Part shown: piece by piece, positions 58,204 through 64,000 of the stretch
Layout of the letters: each line of letters begins with the position of its first letter
How positions within the stretch are numbered: the first letter of the stretch is position 1
NCBI GenBank assembly: GCA_023091735.1
Contig: JALKBU010000045.1
Location: 1 to 64,000 of the forward strand
Source of the DNA: Trichomonas tenax
Lineage: Eukaryota > Parabasalia > Trichomonadida > Trichomonadidae
Length of the DNA: 64,000 bases
Direction of reading: 5' to 3'
Made by a program: the position numbers and the translations under genes
The notes under the pieces: model-generated
Seen by the model: only the letters and a program-made list of their open reading frames with translations
The model's database searches: none
Told to the model about the DNA's origin: nothing

Positions 58204-61184
58204 CTAAAACTCGTAGTTGTTCAAGTAAATATCATCTTCGTTATCTTCAACTTCTGTCATTGTGCAATATGTTTGAGCAACTGTCAAGAAATTGTTATCA
58301 TTATTTTCAGGTATTTCAACAATTTGTCGTGTTTCTGCAGGATTAGAATCATCGCTGATATTATCATATGAATTGGTTATTGAATGATCTTTCCTGTGTG
58401 AATTACGGTAAAGGAATAGACCAATGACTGCAATGATGCAAAATAATGCAATACCTCATGCACTGATTCCTATAATAAACGCAGAACTATATTGGCTTTG
58501 CTTTTCATCGTTCTCGAATACAGTCATTACGAGCATGATCGTGTTAGTTATCGTGTATATTTGCGTCTTAACAAGTATAAGTGTTACGCTGCCATAGACT
58601 GTAATTTCACTTATCGTTTCTGTGATTAATGTTTCTGTTAATGTTTCACTGAATGTCTGAGCTTGACTATTCTCTCATTTTGAAATATCTGAGGGGGAGG
58701 GCATCACATAAGTCGGTGATTTTGTTGGTATTTTAGTTGTATATGGGGTTGGCCTGGGCAATGGTAAGATAATGATTGTGGCAGTTTCAGTTAGTGTGTT
58801 TGTAGCAGTGAATGTTTCAGTATAGAGAGATGATGTAAGATAAACCCATGTGCACCCGCCAGTATAAGTCATTTGAATCGATATAATTGAGTTTGTAAGC
58901 GTAATAATGAGTGTTGTTTTTGTTTTGCCACCATCAATTGTGATAACAGTAAATATATTTGTTGGAGTTTGAGTGTAATTATACTTAGTGGCAATGGTCG
59001 AAGAAATTGATGCCCATGTTGGAGTCAATGTCTGGACATAAGTATTAATGACAAGAGATGAAGGATAATCAACAATTGCAACCTTTAAGTAAACATCACC
59101 ATTCTTGGAAGAGGTTATAACAGAGACAATTGAAAATGTAAATACATTGGCATTCGTTATAACATCAAAAACTGCAGATATTAAGACAAGACTGCTTGCT
59201 TCACCCTGGACAAAAATTGTTGTAATTGTAATCAATGAGATATTTGTGTATGTGTAGGTGTCTATCATAACTCTATTTTGAAGAGTTCTTGTGAATGTAG
59301 ATGATGGAGCAGAGGTTGCAGTCGAGATTGAGTATTCTTTGCAAAGAAACGTCAATATTCTTTATGTATGAAACAACTGTATTTGTGAAGACTGGTGAAT
59401 TGGATGGCTCCCATACCTATGTGCTTCCTGGGCCGAGAGATGGCTGTGGTGTCATAGATGGCGTAATCTCTGGTGTACCCGATGGCTTGGCTATTGTTGA
59501 TGATGCAAAAGCATTGCTTCCGGAAATAACATTGTACTGGGTAGAAACTGTACTTAATATTGGAAAAACCGTCAGTGTGGCATCAGTGGTGATTTGGGTG
59601 AATGTTGGAACAAGAGTGACTGTCCATATGCTGGTTGGTACTCCTCCGCTCGTTGTGATGAATAATGTTGCACTACCAGTGTAAGTGAGGATTGTAAGAC
59701 TCTCTTGGTTACCTCCGTACAGAGTTCATGAGAAAACAATTGTATTCGTCTGAAAATTTTGTTGAACAAGTATCTGAACGGTGGAATGTAAATAAGTGAA
59801 TGTATAAACTATGGATTCACCATTTGTTTCTGTTGTGAAGACAGTGAAAGTTCTTCTGTTTTCGATAACTTTGGAAACATATGATTCTACAGCCTTATGA
59901 TCATTCGTCTTATAGTCAATGAAAGTGTAGTAGTATGTATCAACAGTTGTGTAGGTAAAGATTGGTTTGTTATCCAAAATAGTGTATGTGCTTGTGTAAA
60001 TTGTATCCTTCGTGTAAATCTCAAAGATGGAGCTCTTTGTTAAGGTTGTACTGTTTTTACTGTAAGTTATGTATGTAGTCTCTGTTTCAGCATATGTTTC
60101 TGTGATAATATTTGTGGAACTAACGAGAAGATTCATTGTTGCTTTTGTAATAAGAACAACTGATGGTCGAGCAGCTAAGTTGGTCGATGAAAGAATGTAT
60201 GAAACAATAATTGTAGCAGCAGCATTTGTAGCTGTTTCGGTAGCGGCAACATTTGATTCTGTGTAACCTGGAACATTGAGGATACTCTCTGTGGCAATGA
60301 ACCATGACAATGAAGTTGAAATTACATTGGTCATTGTCATAGTAGCTGTGGAAGTTGTGATTTCAACAATAACATTATATATTCGTTTGTTCCAGAATTC
60401 ACAGGAGAAAGTGCATTTGTGTATGTGAAGAAAGAAGTGGTAACTACTCAGAATGATGCCTTAAATGAGCTGTAAGATAAAACATTCTCACCTCCCGTAG
60501 TATATGTGTATGTATATGTCTGCGTGTTTGTAATAAGAGGATTCTTTGTTGGTTTAGGCGTCACAGGTGTTGGCTCTGGAGTTGTTGTGGCGGCAATTGT
60601 TTGAAGTGGGGTATTTTTCTGTGTTGTTGGTGGCGTTGTAATTGGAGTTCGGACAATGTATGAATGCGAGGCATCGGTATTTTGGAAATGTGAAATAAAA
60701 GAAGAAGAAAAATGGCAGTGCTGTATGATTTTATGGTAGTTTGCTGGAGTTTTGTTATAGGTGAAGATTGATAATTAAAGGCTGAAGGTGATGGAACATT
60801 TGCTACTATTCCTTCACCAGCGTTTGACACTGCTTTAAATTGTATTGGATCTGTTTGTGCTTTATTATTATTACCTGTTTCTAAACCATTGCAAACCGAT
60901 TCATTTGTTTCGATATTGTATAAAATGCTGAATTCATATTTCATGTTCAAAGAAATGTAAGAAGATGCATTGCTATTTGGATATCCATCATTATCTGAAT
61001 ACAAACGAATATATTTGTCCATGAGAACAAATTGACCATATCCATGCTCAATGGTGTTGCTGTCGAAAAAGCAACATTTTGTCGTAATTAATTCTGTCAA
61101 ATTTTTATCGCTTCTACATACATATATTGCACCACCATTCTTATGAATGTTTAAATCCGGATCCAAAATATGATCATCTTTTTC
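58204..61184 (-). pseudogene. Large Thr-rich Pmp-like surface protein gene, multiply broken
   Basis: Reading on the minus strand, the 5' remnant has KNGGAIYVCRSDKNLTELIT, a Pmp-like GGAI rung. About 2 kb of Thr/Ser/Tyr-rich sequence follows with strand-like repeats (TSTYTILDNKPIFTYTTVD; TFTVFTTETNGESIVYTFTY) and Pro/Ser/Thr linkers (KPSGTPEITPSMTPQPS). The end is a membrane anchor (SSAFIIGIS...GIALFCIIAVIGLFLY) and a cytosolic tail ending EDNEDDIYLNNYEF. Stops include TGA within the anchor (~58454), TAG near 59428, and several frameshifts. The composition suggests a mucin-like, O-glycosylatable ectodomain. The tail closely matches the one at the right window edge, so both belong to one family. 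Confidence 0.7.
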
Positions 61185-61189
61185 CTAGT

Positions 61190-61612
61190 ACAAGTTATGA
61201 AGAAACAAAGATTATTGACGAAATGATATCACAAAATCAAGGCAATGAAATTGCTGCCTTTGCATGTTCATATGCATTTTTCTTTTTAATGAGAATCCCA
61301 TACTATTCATTAAATAATGGGAACTCTCCGATATATCTGGAAATGAAAAACGATAAAGCGTCAACAATTGTTCCAGCAATAAGAAAGATTATTAAATCGC
61401 TTATTTGGAAGAATGTTAATCCAGAAACCAATTCTGTTCATTACAAATGTTATGATAATTTTTTTAAAAAAGTATTTGAAATTGACAAAGTTGTTGACAT
61501 CATAGCTTCAATTGATCCTAACTGTTGGCATGAAAAGATTATTAACAAAATTGATCTTTTTGATCTTGTATCTAACCTTATCGAAAAAAATATGTACACT
61601 TCAAGAGTATAA
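61190..61612 (+). pseudogene. Gene fragment of unknown family
   Basis: About 140 codons with protein-like composition (SYEETKIIDEMISQNQGNEI; DKVVDIIASIDPNCWHEKII) but no ATG near the 5' end. It abuts the 5' break of the Thr-rich pseudogene in head-to-head fashion. After the stop at 61612, coding-like sequence continues in another frame for some 40 codons (HFLNEAEQISKFNRSFC). It is a truncated, frameshifted fragment. No domain is recognised. Confidence 0.45.
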
Positions 61613-63028
61613 TGTACATTTTCTTAATGAAGCCGAGCAAATATCGAAATTTAATAGATCATTTTGTTGTCCAGGAATCGAGAACTTGAAATATAATAAT
61701 GTATTCTCTTTGCTTATTAAGGAAAGGCTCTCCAAAATGTCATTTTTCTTATTTTTTTTGCTTTTTTTCACAAATCTTAAAATTTTGCCCATTTTTCAAC
61801 GACAATTATAGATTTTATCACTGTACAATGATTTTAGTATACATTCTTGATATAAATGATACACTTTTATTGTCAAATTCTCAAAAATAAGTATGATTTA
61901 AAAATCTTAGATTTTATGATAGGCGATCGCCTTCAAAACACAAAAAATATGGTAAAAAGGGTATTTTTAGGTCAAATTTTCAAAATCGCGCATGAAATCA
62001 AGTGACAATTGTCACCCCCACCCTAGGGGATTTTTTCTGAGGAATTTTGGGAGATGAACCGCCACCCATGGGGGTATTTTTTGGGCCTTTTAATGCTGTC
62101 AACAATATTCCGATTTGATTTTAAATGCATCTGGACTCTTTTTGAGCTCAAAAAAACCAATATTCAAAAATAACTAACATTATTTTGTGAATATATGCTC
62201 CATCATCTATACTGTAGTAATGTATAGATAATACAATACAGAAATATTGTATTTTTTATATTAATTATCGCATATTATAAAAAATTCGATATATAAATAT
62301 GGCATTTTAGTCATTTAAAGTAAGACAAACAATTAAGTTGTAAGGTGATGTGTATAATGAAAACATCTTAGCTTAAATAGACCTTTCTTGGCATATTTCA
62401 TACATCACTACAATAATGAGACTCAGTTGTCTTGCTGTATGATCGCGGAGGAGTATTTATGCATACAATTTGGTTTTTAAATGCTGAACTTGATCCGTTT
62501 AGAAATACGAGATTTATATGAAAACAATGTCTTCATTTAATAGAACTAACATTAATTAAATATTGTGAAAAATATGAGAGAAATAACATGTATTTGTACT
62601 AGAATATCTTTTTGCCTGCATTTTAAATACAGATGGAAATCATAAGACCATCTAATTCAGATAAAAAAAGTAGTTTGTAAAAACTTCGGCAAAAAACGGA
62701 GTTTCTTCATATTTTGATACGAATTTTAGTAGTGATTGTATAAGATGGTCTAGCAAGCAAACAGCAGATGCACAAAAACCCTAAGATTTGAAAATTCTGG
62801 AGATAATCTGAGAAGTTTTGGGTTCAAATCCGGAACAGATTCTTGCTGAATGTTTGTCTCATGTGCCCTATATGTACATGTGATATGAAAATCATTCGAT
62901 TCAATGATTTTAACAGAACATTATTCGTGAAAAGTGCCATATTAATAAAACGTAACACTAATATTGAAAAGTGACCGACTTGTCTTATTATCTATATCAT
63001 TCACAGAATATTTTTCGAAAACACGAAC
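61613..63028. other. AT-rich intergenic region with short palindromes
   Basis: 1.4 kb. Notable parts are the 14-bp palindrome GTGACAATTGTCAC at 62002-62015, followed by the GC-rich CCCACCCTAGGGG and CCACCCATGGGGG, each with its own short palindrome, within 90 bp. No gene is seen. Confidence 0.5.
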
Positions 63029-63038
63029 TGTCACTTTT
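63029..63038 (+). promoter_or_regulatory. TGTCACTTTT initiator-like element
   Basis: The element continues as TCACTTTTATTC, a good initiator match, 46 nt upstream of the ATG at 63084. Confidence 0.4.
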
Positions 63039-63083
63039 ATTCAATTCATTGATGTTTTGAAAAGTGTCAAATTTTTATTTGTA

Positions 63084-63395
63084 ATGAAAAATGAAAGTGA
63101 TTTTTTAATAAATGCCGCCAAAAACTGGATCAAGAATAACTTCAGGGACGAACTCGACACGTCCATCATATTATCAATCGCGAAATTGTTTTCCAATAAT
63201 ATACAAAAACCGATTGAACCGCGATATAAGAAGAAAAAATCTCTTTTGTATCTTTGGATTGGCTGCCACTTCCCTGAGCTTCGAAAAGCAATAAAAGAAA
63301 ACCCGATTTTAGTTAATTATATAACAGAATCGAAAGAATTTCCAATAACGATATCACCACCCCCTGTTGTGGAGTACATGAATCGAAAGATTTGA
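63084..63395 (+). CDS. Small hypothetical protein
   Basis: A 103-residue protein from the ATG at 63084. It is helical at first (SDFLINAAKNWIKNNFRDEL; IILSIAKLFSNNI), basic in the middle (RYKKKKS), with a Pro-containing C-terminus (SPPPVVEYMNRKI). No family is recognised. Support is moderate: an initiator-like element upstream, protein-like composition and AATAAAATT soon after the stop. It could also be the tail of a longer decayed gene. Confidence 0.5.
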   Translation: MKNESDFLINAAKNWIKNNFRDELDTSIILSIAKLFSNNIQKPIEPRYKKKKSLLYLWIGCHFPELRKAIKENPILVNYITESKEFPITISPPPVVEYMNRKI

Positions 63396-63952
63396 TCTTG
63401 TTTAGTCTTTGTTATATTTACTAAATGTTATTCGAGTTAATAAAATTTATATAAATCGATATTATCCTTCAACCAATCGAAATTTTTAGACTGTTGCTTT
63501 ATTTTCGGCAATTAAAACATTTTGGTGCTTCCAATGTTTTGGAATATAATGGTCAATGTAATTTATCGAATTAAATTGGCCTTTAAAACCAAACATTTGG
63601 TATCCCAATAATTTCTTTATAGTATAGAATGAATAATGCGTAGCATGTTTTCTATTTTATCGTCGATGTATTTTTTCATTATGATTTGTTTAATGTAAAC
63701 TATATGTTTACACTATATGAACATAATCACTAGGAATATGCAATTCTTACCTTAATTATAAATATGTCAAAATCAATAATATGAAATTTTTCAATTTATG
63801 TATTCTATCATATAGTACAGATAATCTATAATATCCTCCGGCAGATCTTTCTATTGGTAATATTTTTATTTATTAATTTGCGATTTTTTTTTCAATCGAA
63901 TTAAATATGTTTAAATAAACCTACAAACAAAGTTTTATTAAATATATAGGAA
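63396..63952. other. AT-rich intergenic region
   Basis: 557 bp with no recognisable signal. Confidence 0.5.
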
Positions 63953-64000
63953 TTAGAACTCCATGTTGTTCATATAGAAGTCATCTTCATTAGAATCTTC
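63953..64000 (-). CDS. C-terminal tail of a Pmp-like surface protein, partial
   Basis: The last 15 codons before a TAA encode EDSNEDDFYMNNMEF. This aligns with EDNEDDIYLNNYEF at the end of the pseudogene at 58204-61184. The match at protein but not DNA level, in the same strand and with a stop at the same place, indicates a paralogous membrane protein whose body lies beyond the window. Confidence 0.6.
   Translation of the reverse strand, partial: EDSNEDDFYMNNMEF

Noticed and set aside
40073..58454. Alternative genetic code (TAA or TGA read as amino acids), suggested by single in-frame stops in otherwise coding frames
   Set aside because: TAA and TGA end the intact genes cleanly (TGA for TOR, ArfGAP and the GT-C-like gene; TAA for DTD, SET and importins). 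The interrupted genes also carry frameshifts, so decay explains them better.
59301..59684. 127-codon plus-strand frame within the Thr-rich pseudogene
   Set aside because: The minus strand shows the Thr/Ser/Pro-rich surface-protein composition that continues on both sides; the plus frame has no start context or domain.
62815..62850. tRNA-like T-arm (GGGTTCAAATCC)
   Set aside because: The T-stem does not extend beyond two pairs, and no anticodon or acceptor stem can be placed. No tRNA gene was found in the window by eye.

Overview
The window looks like nuclear DNA of a parabasalid protist, most likely a trichomonad (Trichomonas or Tritrichomonas type). The species is not resolved. The reasons are: AT-rich spacers around intron-less, tightly spaced eukaryotic genes; initiator-like TCA(C/T)TTT motifs 9-30 nt before many start codons; stop codons that often read TAAA; C-ending, CCA/ACA-rich codon choice in the one strongly biased gene (phosphoserine aminotransferase); and trichomonad-type surface and accessory families (BspA-like leucine-rich repeat, Pmp-like GGAI and ankyrin/DUF3447-like proteins). 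All family names here come from reading motifs by eye; no search was run.

Region 1-8.5 kb: a partial NUMOD4/HNH-like gene runs off the left edge. A TM9SF nonaspanin, an importin-alpha-like ARM protein and a small Gly-rich protein follow. A 2.3 kb spacer then holds a 663 bp MITE-like element with ~183 bp terminal inverted repeats. Region 8.5-27.4 kb is a dense housekeeping block on both strands: phosphoserine aminotransferase, a Frag1/DRAM-like membrane protein, two coiled-coil/LRR proteins, a CHMP2-like ESCRT-III subunit, a GT-C-like multispanning protein, a SET1-like H3K4 methyltransferase, a Grp170-like ER chaperone ending in KDDL, a tetrapeptide-repeat miniprotein, a divergent kinase, a HAP40-like protein, D-aminoacyl-tRNA deacylase, a membrane-anchored RING E3, NOP10 and SGF29.

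Region 27.4-38.3 kb has a long wobble-paired hairpin, a broken ankyrin gene, an importin-beta-like gene and a large FAM21/WASHC2-like gene with nearly 50 LF-acidic motifs. Beyond the FAM21 start codon lie eight copies of an 11-bp motif in four doublets, then a GC-rich island that may encode a structured RNA, then two head-to-head copies of the ankyrin-gene promoter repeat. Region 38.9-44.3 kb is a graveyard of surface-protein genes (two BspA-like, one type I membrane protein), each broken by stops or frameshifts. Region 44.4-51 kb is one uninterrupted TOR kinase gene, which argues that the neighbouring breaks are real and not assembly error. Region 51-64 kb has a Pmp-like fragment, a nitroreductase gene with an internal stop, an ACAP-like ArfGAP, a coiled-coil gene, a broken Thr-rich Pmp-like gene, small fragments, and the C-terminus of a related surface protein at the right edge.

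Functional links: SET1-like writer and SGF29 reader act on the same H3K4me mark. FAM21, CHMP2, the ArfGAP, TM9SF and the RING E3 belong to endosome/Golgi/ER traffic. Importin alpha-like and beta-like proteins are nuclear import factors. The most notable signal is a directional element, sense TGACATGTAAA, found 26-42 nt before several start codons and amplified into the array before the FAM21 gene.
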